A program made the position numbers and the translations under genes. The notes under the pieces are model-generated. The model saw only the letters and a list, made by a program, of their open reading frames with translations, was not told where the DNA came from and made no database searches. Shown here piece after piece: positions 1 to 5,655 of a stretch of 9,423 bases of DNA (the first letter of the stretch is position 1; each line of letters begins with the position of its first letter). Origin of the DNA: an uncultured Acidimicrobiales bacterium (lineage in GTDB: Bacteria > Actinomycetota > Acidimicrobiia > Acidimicrobiales > Iamiaceae); the NCBI GenBank assembly GCA_937926025.1, contig CALANQ010000387.1, positions 1 through 9,423 of the forward strand, given 5' to 3'.

Positions 1-106
1 ACCGCCCTCGGCCGCCCCACCTGACCAGAACCGAGCACCGCCCCGCTGTCACCTCTCACGTGCATGATGAACACATGGAAACCATCGAGAGGCCCCCTCG
101 GTTGCA

Positions 107-136
107 TTGTGGATCGGCGTACGCGCTTTGTAGCGT
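107..136 (+). promoter_or_regulatory. Predicted promoter of the TA module (TTGTGG / TAGCGT)
   Basis: A -35-like TTGTGG (107-112) and a -10-like TAGCGT (131-136) are separated by 18 bp. The -10 ends 7 nt before the ATG at 144, so transcription would begin at or next to the start codon, giving a leaderless mRNA. No Shine-Dalgarno sequence is seen before this ATG. The same -35 hexamer, a nearly identical -10 and the same 7-nt distance recur before the gene at 942. Function is inferred from motif and spacing only. Confidence 0.5.
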
Positions 137-143
137 GAGCGTC

Positions 144-386
144 ATGACCGTCGCCCGCTACACCGTGTCGGAGCGGGGCCAGATGGCCCTTCCAGCGTCG
201 GCCCGCCGCCGCTGGGGTCTGATGGAAGGCGGTCAGGTCGAGGTGCTGGACCTCGGCAGCACCGTGATCATCGCCCCGGCCGGACCCGGCGGCTTCCGGG
301 ACATGCTGCGGACCGCCATCGACGAGGCGGGCGGGTACGACGCCCTCGTGGCCAAGGTGATCGAAGACGAGCCGGATCTCGCGTGA
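144..386 (+). CDS. AbrB/MazE-like antitoxin (SpoVT-AbrB fold)
   Basis: This is an 80-residue protein whose first ~45 residues look like a swapped-hairpin SpoVT/AbrB DNA-binding domain. The TVSERGQMALPASARRRWGL stretch corresponds to the usual 'xxxKGQVTLPxxxRxxLGL' pattern, and EGGQVEVLDLGSTVIIAP supplies the second beta-hairpin. The acidic, helical C-terminus (about 50-80) would be the toxin-binding tail in this family. The ATG at 144 is preferred over the upstream GTG at 135 and the ATG at 60 because the domain starts there and a -10-like TAGCGT lies 7 nt upstream. The stop overlaps the GTG of the next gene by 4 bp (GTGA), the translational coupling typical of TA operons. By family precedent the antitoxin would autoregulate the operon and neutralise the partner. 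It could instead be a plain AbrB-type regulator. Domain is confident; TA role is inferred. Confidence 0.75.
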   Translation: MTVARYTVSERGQMALPASARRRWGLMEGGQVEVLDLGSTVIIAPAGPGGFRDMLRTAIDEAGGYDALVAKVIEDEPDLA

Positions 387-823
387 CCGCCTCCACGGTG
401 ATCCTGGACGACCGCCTGCTCCTCCGCGTCCTGTTGGACGGAGCCGCGGACCAGCTGCTGGAGCACCCCACCTACACCACCGGCCTCTGGTACCACCGTC
501 TCGCCCGAGCGATCGCGGACCCGGGCATCCGCGGCAGCCTCACCCGCCTGGTCGACGGCGATCCCGCTGGCCGGGCACTCGTGATCACCGGCGCCCTCGC
601 CCGTCTGCCCGACGAGGTCGGGCTCCTCTCGATGCGAGACCTGGGGTGGCTGATGGCCGAGCTCGTCGCCGACGGCGTCCGGCTCAACCTGACGTCCCTC
701 GAGGCGCTGGCCGCCGCCATCCACCTCGGCGCCGAGATCCACCTCAGCGAGCGCGGCCCGAACCCGAACCTGATCGTCGCAGCGGCACGACGGGGCATCC
801 CGGTCCGACTCGTCGCGGCCTGA
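383..823 (+). CDS. PIN-like domain protein, putative VapC-type toxin (degenerate)
   Basis: This 146-residue protein is translationally coupled to the AbrB-like gene by a GTG start overlapping its stop. Its layout resembles PIN nucleases (VapC, Mg-dependent RNases). An N-terminal strand ends in aspartates (VILDD, D9-D10), the middle is helical, and the C-terminal segment 106-145 (LEALAAAIHLGAEIHLSERGP then NLIVAAARRGIPVRLV) has the order of the last PIN helix, strand, loop and strand. The acidic residues expected in PIN enzymes are altered: H38 stands where a glutamate is usual, E107 replaces the helix aspartate, and E123 sits in the loop that normally reads T/S-x-D. Related AbrB-adjacent PIN-like proteins occur in actinobacteria, to my knowledge without a proven activity. 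It may be an atypical nuclease or a catalytically dead relative. Position next to an antitoxin is the strongest functional evidence. Confidence 0.6.
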   Translation: MTASTVILDDRLLLRVLLDGAADQLLEHPTYTTGLWYHRLARAIADPGIRGSLTRLVDGDPAGRALVITGALARLPDEVGLLSMRDLGWLMAELVADGVRLNLTSLEALAAAIHLGAEIHLSERGPNPNLIVAAARRGIPVRLVAA

Positions 824-871
824 CCTGGGGCACCGGTCCGGATCGCTCGGCCGCGCCACCAGAGGTCCGGT

Positions 872-898
872 TCCGAAGAAGTCCGGATTTTCTTCGGA
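872..898 (+). terminator. Hairpin after the TA module (possible terminator)
   Basis: A perfect inverted repeat has 9-bp arms TCCGAAGAA (872-880) and TTCTTCGGA (890-898) around a 9-nt loop. It lies 48 bp after the PIN-like gene and just before the promoter of the 13E12 gene. It could end TA transcription in either orientation. There is no clear U-tract after the stem, so an operator or attenuator role is an alternative. Confidence 0.45.
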
Positions 899-905
899 CG
901 ACGTG

Positions 906-934
906 TTGTGGTGTCTGATTGCTTTTCGTAGCAT
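906..934 (+). promoter_or_regulatory. Predicted promoter of the 13E12 gene
   Basis: A -35-like TTGTGG (906-911) and a -10-like TAGCAT (929-934) have 17-bp spacing, with 7 nt from the -10 to the ATG at 942. The predicted transcript would start at about 941-942 and be leaderless. The -10 touches the LexA-type palindrome at 934-949, so a repressor bound there would block initiation. Confidence 0.55.
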
Positions 935-949
935 CGAACACATGTTCGG
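934..949. promoter_or_regulatory. SOS box (LexA operator) overlapping the start codon
   Basis: The sequence TCGAACACATGTTCGG matches the Gram-positive/mycobacterial LexA operator pattern TCGAAC-N4-GTTCGA at every outer position except the last base. The arms CGAACA (935-940) and TGTTCG (943-948) are perfect inverted repeats around CA. It covers the predicted transcription start and the ATG at 942 of a 13E12-family gene. Several 13E12-repeat genes of Mycobacterium tuberculosis are known LexA targets, which makes this assignment more credible. LexA itself is not in the window. Confidence 0.75.
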
Positions 950-2210
950 TAGTGATGGGGAGACCCGTGAGGAGCGCAGGGTGCGGGCGCATGCGCTGCT
1001 CGACGCGGTGCTCGACGCTGATCCGTCGGGGTCGGCGGGTTCCGCGCTGGGCGGCGCGGTGGAGGCCCACGCGGAGCTGGCTGCGATCACCGATGGGGCG
1101 GTGGTGGGGCTCATCGCGCCGTGGGAGGCGTCAGGGGACTGGGCTTGCGATGGGACCCGGTCCGCGGTCGTTGCGCTGGTGAACCGCACCGGCGCCCGCA
1201 GGAGCGCGGCCGGGGCGCTGCGGCGCACCGGGCTCGACGCGGCGTCGATGCCCCACGTGTCCGCCGCGGCAGCCGCGGGCTGGTTGCCGCTGTCGCACCT
1301 CACCCTGTTGACCCGGGCCCGGCGCCCCGATGTGGCCGAGGTGTTCGACCGCGACGAAGCCAGGTTGGTGGCCCTGGCCCGCACCCTCTCTGCCGACGCC
1401 CTCGACCAACGGCTCCTGGCTTGGCGCTACGGGGCCCTCGCCGAGCTCGAGCGCAACGAACCCGACCGGGAGCCCGACCACGCCTCCGACGCCGACACCG
1501 CCAAGATCGTGCGCGCCTTCGCCGGTCGCGGCCTCATCACCCTCGACCTCACCCCGCGATCGCTCGCCGCCCTCGTCGAAGCAGTGGAAGCCCGCATCGA
1601 GACCTGGCGCCGCGCCGGCCAGCTCACCGAAGACACCCGCACGTACCAGGAGCTCGTCGGCGCTGCGGTCATGGACCTCATCGCCGATGGCGCCGTGTCC
1701 TCGCGCCGCGGCCAGATCCGGCCCCTGCTCATCGCCACCGCCCGCCTCACCGAGCTCTTCGACCGGGCCCAGACCCCCGATGCCGACCGGGCCGGCTGGT
1801 CCGCCCGGATCCTCGGCGGCGGCCCCATCGGCAGCGCCGCCCTCCGCGAGCTCATGGAGCAGGCCAACGTCGCCCTGGTCATCACCTCCGACGACGGCGA
1901 GCCGCTCCACGTCGGACGAGCCCAGCGCCTCGCCACCGCAGCCATGCTCCTCGCCCTCTACGCCCGAGCCGGGCGCGGCTGCGAGTTCCCCGGCTGCCAC
2001 GCATCGCACCACCGCTCCCACGCCCACCACATCCTCTGGTGGGAGCACGGCGGCGGAACCGGCATCCACAACCTCTGCCTCCTCTGCCCGCACCACCACG
2101 CCTCCATCCACAAACGCGGCTTCACCGTCACCCGAGGCCCCACCGGCCTGGTGTTCCACAGACCCGACGGCACCCCCATCACCCCACGACCCTTCGCCCA
2201 AGCCGCCTGA
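942..2210 (+). CDS. DUF222 / HNH endonuclease-domain protein (13E12 repeat family)
   Basis: This is a 422-residue protein with the standard 13E12/REP13E12 layout: a long helical DUF222 region (about 10-330) followed by a C-terminal HNH nuclease domain (about 345-395). The HNH zinc and catalytic residues are all present: C347 and C352, the H362-H363 pair, N377, C382, the H384-H386 cluster and H390. The nuclease could therefore be intact. The ATG at 942 is chosen because it lies 7 nt after a -10 hexamer and inside a LexA-type operator; an in-frame GTG at 903 would start upstream of the promoter. The family is multicopy in many actinobacteria, and in mycobacteria phage phiRv1 integrates within a REP13E12 element. 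The cellular role is not established. Predicted regulation is SOS induction. The gene appears full length, with no frameshift seen. Confidence 0.9.
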   Translation: MFGSDGETREERRVRAHALLDAVLDADPSGSAGSALGGAVEAHAELAAITDGAVVGLIAPWEASGDWACDGTRSAVVALVNRTGARRSAAGALRRTGLDAASMPHVSAAAAAGWLPLSHLTLLTRARRPDVAEVFDRDEARLVALARTLSADALDQRLLAWRYGALAELERNEPDREPDHASDADTAKIVRAFAGRGLITLDLTPRSLAALVEAVEARIETWRRAGQLTEDTRTYQELVGAAVMDLIADGAVSSRRGQIRPLLIATARLTELFDRAQTPDADRAGWSARILGGGPIGSAALRELMEQANVALVITSDDGEPLHVGRAQRLATAAMLLALYARAGRGCEFPGCHASHHRSHAHHILWWEHGGGTGIHNLCLLCPHHHASIHKRGFTVTRGPTGLVFHRPDGTPITPRPFAQAA

Positions 2211-2262
2211 CCAGGCCCGGCGTGGCTGGGGAGGAGATCCCGACCGACCTCGCCGCTGATGA

Positions 2263-2282
2263 CACCCGCACCCACGCGGGTG
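2263..2282 (+). terminator. GC-rich hairpin after the 13E12 gene
   Basis: The inverted repeat CACCCGC (2263-2269) / GCGGGTG (2276-2282) has a 6-nt loop. An overlapping alternative pairing GCACCC/GGGTGC (2268-2273 and 2278-2283) has a 4-nt loop. It lies about 50 bp after the 13E12 stop and 60 bp before the methyltransferase. No U-tract follows, so termination is only suggested. Confidence 0.35.
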
Positions 2283-2341
2283 CACCGGCGCGCCCACGCC
2301 CCGACGGCCCGGGCAGGAGCGGCGGATGCCATGCTCGTCTG

Positions 2342-3184
2342 ATGGGCGGGGCGAAGCGGTCGAGGTCGGCGCAGGCCGTGGCGGTGGAGCGGGCGGTCCT
2401 CACCGATCTCGGGGCCATCGACGACCCGTTCGCCGATCGGCTCCTCGATCCGAGCATGGCTCGGATCCTCTGGTGCGTACGACACCTCGTGCCCCGGGCG
2501 CTCCGCCGCCGCTCGGTGACGCTCGCCGGGTTGGCGGGTCGCGTGCACTGGCACGATGGTGCGGTGTCCCACGCCATCGAGGACGGCATCGACCAGGTCG
2601 TGATCGTCGGGGCCGGATACGACAGCCGCGGGTGGCGCCTGGCCCGCGAGGGCGTCCGGTTCCTCGAGTTGGATCACCCGATGACCCAGGCCGACAAGCA
2701 GATGCGGGCGCCGGCCGGCGGTCCCACCTTCGTGGCGGCCGATCTCCGGACCGCCGATGCCGGTCTTGCGTCGACTCGTGCCGGTCTGGATCCGGATCGG
2801 CCATCGATCTTCGTGCTCGAGGGCCTCACGATGTACCTGGCCGAGGACGTGGTGCTTCGTCTCCTGCGGGACCTCGCCGCCATCTCGGCGCCGCAGAGCC
2901 GCCTGTCCGTCGACTTCTACCCTCCCCAGGACCAGGCAACCGGTCGCAACCGGCGCCAGGACGCGCTGCAGCGGCTGGCGCGCCGGGGGAGCGGTGAGGG
3001 CTTGGCCCTCACGGTCGAGCGGGCTGACGCCGTCAGATTGGTCGAGTCGGCGGGCTGGACGGTGACCGCTGCTTCTGGTGCCCGGTCGGCGGCAGAGGAA
3101 CTCGTTCCCCATTCGGCCAGGCTCCCCGTCGCTGCGGTCAACGAACGGAAGACCCTGATCCGTGCCGCTCTCCCGTCGGCCTGA
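2342..3184 (+). CDS. Class I SAM-dependent methyltransferase (TIGR00027 / LCMT-like family)
   Basis: This 280-residue protein has the hallmarks of the actinobacterial TIGR00027 putative methyltransferases, related in fold to leucine carboxyl methyltransferases. Visible elements in order are an N-terminal helical cap with DDPFADRLLD (27-36), the SAM-binding motif VVIVGAGYDSRGWRL (86-100), ELDHPMTQADKQ (109-120) with the acidic residue that usually binds the SAM ribose, FVAADLR (130-136), and FVLEGLTMYL (157-166) in the catalytic region. Length is normal for the family. The methyl acceptor cannot be inferred; many relatives sit in secondary or lipid metabolism contexts without proven substrates. 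The ATG at 2342 is the first fitting start. It lacks a Shine-Dalgarno at proper distance, but a weak -10-like CATGCT ends 6 nt upstream. An open frame extends far upstream through the 13E12 gene, which I attribute to GC bias. It converges with gabT. Confidence 0.88.
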   Translation: MGGAKRSRSAQAVAVERAVLTDLGAIDDPFADRLLDPSMARILWCVRHLVPRALRRRSVTLAGLAGRVHWHDGAVSHAIEDGIDQVVIVGAGYDSRGWRLAREGVRFLELDHPMTQADKQMRAPAGGPTFVAADLRTADAGLASTRAGLDPDRPSIFVLEGLTMYLAEDVVLRLLRDLAAISAPQSRLSVDFYPPQDQATGRNRRQDALQRLARRGSGEGLALTVERADAVRLVESAGWTVTAASGARSAAEELVPHSARLPVAAVNERKTLIRAALPSA

Positions 3185-3202
3185 CGGCCCCGGCGAGGGC
3201 CG
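3185..3202. terminator. Short hairpin between convergent genes
   Basis: The inverted repeat CGGCCC (3185-3190) / GGGCCG (3197-3202) with a 6-nt loop begins immediately after the methyltransferase stop, in the 36-bp gap to the gabT stop. Position suits a shared bidirectional terminator, but the stem is short and there is no U-tract. Confidence 0.35.
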
Positions 3203-3220
3203 GATCCGCTGGCCTCCGGG

Positions 3221-4594
3221 TCAGCGGGTGGAGGCGAGGGCTTCGGCGACCACGTCGAGGCCTTCGTGGAGGAGCTTCTCGGGGATGACCAGCGGCGGGA
3301 GGAAGCGGATGACGTTGCCGTAGGTGCCGGCGGACAGGGTGACCACGCCCTGGGCGTGACAGGCGGCCAGGACGGCCTTGACCCGGTCCGGGTCGGGGCG
3401 CTTGGTGCCGGGCTCGACCAGCTCGATGGCCTGCATGAGGCCGCGGCCCCGGACGTCGCCGATGCCCTTGTCCCGAGCCTTCATGGCGTCGAGGCGGGTC
3501 CGCAGCTCGGCGCCGAGGCGGCGGGCGTCGGCGATGAGCCCGCCGTGCTCGAGCATGTCGATGGTGGCCAGCGCGGCGGCGCACGCCACCGGGTTGCCGC
3601 CGTAGGTGCCGCCGAGGCCGCCCACGTGGACGGAGTCCATGACCTCGGCGCGGCCGGTGACGGCGGCGAGGGGCAGGCCGCCGGCGATGCCCTTGGCGGT
3701 GGTGATGAGGTCGGGGACGACGTCCTCGTCCTCGCACGCGAACCACTGACCGGTCCGGCCGAAGCCGGTCTGGATCTCGTCGGCGATGAACAGGATCCCG
3801 TTCTGGGCGCAGAACTCGGCGAGCGCCGGGAGGTAGCCCTTGCCGGGGACGATGAACCCGCCCTCGCCCTGGATCGGCTCGATCAGGATGGCGGCCACCT
3901 TGTCGGCACCGATGGTGGTGTGGATGTCGGCGATGGCCTCTGCCGCCGCTTCGGGCCCGGACTCGGCGGCGCCGCCGGGCCAGCGGTACGGGTAGGCCAT
4001 CGGCACGCGGTAGATGTCGCCGGCGAAGGGGCCGAAGCCCGCCTTGTACGGCATGGACTTGGCGGTGAGGGCCATGGTGAGGTTGGTCCGCCCGTGGTAG
4101 GCGTGCTCCATGACCACGATGGCGGTGCGCCCGGTGGCGTGGCGGGCGATCTTCACGGCGTTCTCGACGGCCTCGGCGCCGGAGTTGAACAGGGCCGACT
4201 TCTTGGCGTGGGTGCCGGGGGTGAGCCGGTTGAGCTGCTCGCACACCTGCACGTAGCCGGCGTACGGCGTGATCATGAAGCAGGTGTGGGTGAACGAGGC
4301 GGCCTGGGCGGCGACGGCCTGGGCGACAGCAGGCGCAGCGTTGCCGACGTTGACCACGGCGATGCCTGAGCCCAGGTCGATGAGCGAGTTGCCGTCGGAG
4401 TCGACGATCACACCGCCGCCGGCGGCCACCACCTCGATGGGCAGGGTGCTGCCGACGCCGGCGGCCACGGCGGCGGTCCGTCGCTCGTGCAGCGCACGGG
4501 CCCGCGGGCCGGGGATGGCGGTGACGAGGCGGCGCTCCTGGGGGAGCGTGGGGCCGCCCACCTGGGGGACGACGGACTCAACGACATCGGTCAT
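3221..4594 (-). CDS. gabT: 4-aminobutyrate aminotransferase (GabT)
   Basis: This 457-residue class III PLP-dependent aminotransferase would transfer the amino group of 4-aminobutyrate to 2-oxoglutarate in the cytoplasm, giving succinic semialdehyde and glutamate. Key features are LFNSGAEAVENAVKIAR (135-151, cofactor phosphate binding), the EHAYHGRTNLTMALT segment (163-177), LIEPIQGEGGF (237-247), ADEIQTGFGRTG (271-282) with D272 positioned to bind the pyridine nitrogen, and TTAKGIAGGLPLAA (298-311) with K301 as the Schiff-base lysine. The N-terminal LPQERRLVTAIPGPRARAL resembles mycobacterial GabT. The ATG at 4594 is supported by this homology and by avoiding overlap with dprE2; the same frame is open well upstream. 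Only a weak ribosome site is visible. It starts 44 bp after dprE2 on the same strand, so co-transcription is likely. The partner succinic semialdehyde dehydrogenase is not in the window. Related omega-aminotransferase substrates (beta-alanine, 5-aminovalerate) cannot be excluded. Confidence 0.92.
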   Translation of the reverse strand: MTDVVESVVPQVGGPTLPQERRLVTAIPGPRARALHERRTAAVAAGVGSTLPIEVVAAGGGVIVDSDGNSLIDLGSGIAVVNVGNAAPAVAQAVAAQAASFTHTCFMITPYAGYVQVCEQLNRLTPGTHAKKSALFNSGAEAVENAVKIARHATGRTAIVVMEHAYHGRTNLTMALTAKSMPYKAGFGPFAGDIYRVPMAYPYRWPGGAAESGPEAAAEAIADIHTTIGADKVAAILIEPIQGEGGFIVPGKGYLPALAEFCAQNGILFIADEIQTGFGRTGQWFACEDEDVVPDLITTAKGIAGGLPLAAVTGRAEVMDSVHVGGLGGTYGGNPVACAAALATIDMLEHGGLIADARRLGAELRTRLDAMKARDKGIGDVRGRGLMQAIELVEPGTKRPDPDRVKAVLAACHAQGVVTLSAGTYGNVIRFLPPLVIPEKLLHEGLDVVAEALASTR

Positions 4595-4638
4595 GCGCTG
4601 ATTCTGCCGGAACCGGGGCGGACCCGCGCCCCGGGTTG

Positions 4639-5406
4639 TCAGCGCTGGGCGGCGAGCTTCCGCCAGACCGGGCGGGGCAGCACCTTGAGCACGGCGAACA
4701 CGTAGCGGAGCTTGGCCGGGGACCACACGGTGTGGGCCCCGTGCCGCAGCCCGGCGACGATGTCGCGGGCGACGGCATCGGCGGTGGTGGCCATGGGACC
4801 GTCGTCCATGTGGGCGGTCATGGAGGTGCGCACGAACCCCGGCCGGACGGCCATGACCGAGGCGCCCGTGCCCGCGAGGCGGTCGCCCAGGCCCTGCGTG
4901 AACGCATCGAGCCCGGCCTTGGTGGAGCCGTAGACGAAGTTGTCGGCCCGGGCCCGCTCGCCGGCCACCGAGGTGATGACGGCGAGGGTGCCGTGACCCT
5001 GCGCCTCGAGGTGCTGGGCCACCACGAGACCCGAGGACACGGCCCCGGCGTAGTTGACGATGGCGGCCTCGGCGGCCGAGACCGGGTCGGCGTCGAAGGC
5101 GGCCTGGTCTCCCAGCACCCCGAACGCCAGCAGCACCAGGTCGAGGTCCGGGTGATCGGCCCACACCTGGTCGATGACGGCCTGGTGGGTGTCGGGCTGG
5201 GCGGCGTCGAAGGTGACCAGGTCCACGGTGGTGACGCCGGCGGCGCGGAGCTCGTCGGCGACGGGCTCCAGCTTGGCGGTGTCGCGCCCGGCGAGGATGA
5301 CCGTCCGGGTGCGCTCCTTGGCCAGCTCCTTGACGGTGGCCACCGCGATGTCGGATCCGCCCCCCAGGACCAGGACGGACTCCAGGGCGCCGAGGGCGTC
5401 TCGCAT
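4639..5406 (-). CDS. dprE2: DprE2-like SDR (decaprenylphosphoryl 2-keto-ribose reductase)
   Basis: This is a 255-residue classical short-chain dehydrogenase/reductase. It has a glycine-rich nucleotide motif VLVLGGGSDIA (11-21), an AFGVLGD strand-4 motif (94-100), catalytic N118, S146, Y159 and K163 (NFVYGSTKAG), and RPGFVRTSMTAHM after it. Length and these segments match mycobacterial DprE2 closely, including the AGERxRxxNFVYGSTKAGLD block and the C-terminal W-x-P-A-x-x-R-Y-V pattern. In mycobacteria DprE2 reduces decaprenylphosphoryl-2-keto-ribose to decaprenylphosphoryl-arabinose, the arabinose donor for cell-wall arabinan. The partner oxidase gene dprE1, normally adjacent, is absent here, so the exact substrate is inferred. 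The ATG at 5406 is fixed by an AAGGAG site 8 nt upstream, although the frame stays open much further. It diverges from the small membrane protein gene and probably leads the gabT transcript. Confidence 0.85.
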   Translation of the reverse strand: MRDALGALESVLVLGGGSDIAVATVKELAKERTRTVILAGRDTAKLEPVADELRAAGVTTVDLVTFDAAQPDTHQAVIDQVWADHPDLDLVLLAFGVLGDQAAFDADPVSAAEAAIVNYAGAVSSGLVVAQHLEAQGHGTLAVITSVAGERARADNFVYGSTKAGLDAFTQGLGDRLAGTGASVMAVRPGFVRTSMTAHMDDGPMATTADAVARDIVAGLRHGAHTVWSPAKLRYVFAVLKVLPRPVWRKLAAQR

Positions 5407-5414
5407 CGGGTGGG

Positions 5415-5420
5415 CTCCTT
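5415..5420 (-). promoter_or_regulatory. Ribosome binding site deciding the dprE2 start
   Basis: On the minus strand AAGGAG lies 8 nt before the ATG at 5406. It is one of the few strong Shine-Dalgarno sites in the window and fixes the start in a frame that is open for almost 2 kb upstream. Confidence 0.75.
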
Positions 5421-5499
5421 CGCAGGTCTTGGCCGCCTCGTGGTACCGAGTCGGGCGGACCAGTGTCGCACGGGCTGGGGGCGCCGAGAGGACGATCGG

Positions 5500-5505
5500 T
5501 ACGCT
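5500..5505 (+). promoter_or_regulatory. Predicted -10 element before the small membrane protein
   Basis: TACGCT fits the actinobacterial TANNNT -10 pattern and ends 9 nt before the ATG at 5515, a leaderless arrangement. No convincing -35 was found. It lies in the 108-bp divergent region shared with dprE2. Confidence 0.4.
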
Positions 5506-5514
5506 GGCACCTCG

Positions 5515-5613
5515 ATGAGCACCCGCAAGCTGATCCTGGCCGCCCTGCTGTGCGGCATGGCCATCCTGGTGGCCTTCACCGTGCAGGTGCTGCTCTTCAC
5601 CGGCAATTCCTGA
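5515..5613 (+). CDS. 32-residue single-span membrane microprotein
   Basis: I do not recognise a family. The predicted peptide starts with a short basic head MSTRKL, followed by one hydrophobic span (about 6-28, LILAALLCGMAIL then VAFTVQVLLF) and a tiny polar tail TGNS. This suits an N-in, C-out bitopic membrane protein, or possibly an uncleaved signal anchor. A -10-like TACGCT stands 9 nt upstream, which supports expression as a leaderless message. The stop is followed after 42 bp by the molybdopterin oxidoreductase gene on the same strand, so it could be an accessory subunit or merely a neighbour. In-frame reading extends far upstream, but that part is antisense to dprE2 and is rejected. Evidence is composition, position and promoter only. 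Confidence 0.5.
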   Translation: MSTRKLILAALLCGMAILVAFTVQVLLFTGNS

Positions 5614-5643
5614 CGGCGGCCATCCACTGCCCCGTCCGCTCCG

Positions 5644-5649
5644 TACCGT
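5644..5649 (+). promoter_or_regulatory. Predicted -10 element of the molybdoenzyme gene
   Basis: TACCGT (TANNNT pattern) ends 6 nt before the GTG at 5656, again a leaderless arrangement with no Shine-Dalgarno. A -35 is not obvious, so read-through from the upstream small gene is also possible. Confidence 0.4.
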
Positions 5650-5655
5650 AGGGGC

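Noticed and set aside
1..24. Seven codons in frame 1 ending in TGA, possibly the end of an upstream gene
   Set aside because: Too short to show a family or coding bias; it may be the tail of a gene but cannot be supported from this window.
60..143. Upstream extension of the antitoxin gene to an ATG at 60
   Set aside because: It adds 28 residues unlike the AbrB domain and would place the start upstream of the likely promoter at 107-136.
1121..2341. Open frame that would fuse an Arg/Pro-rich N-terminus to the methyltransferase
   Set aside because: It is a GC-driven shadow in another frame of the 13E12 gene, which has a full domain match; the methyltransferase domain begins at 2342.
3266..4369. 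367-residue plus-strand open frame opposite gabT
   Set aside because: Antisense shadow; gabT has complete PLP-enzyme motifs on the other strand.
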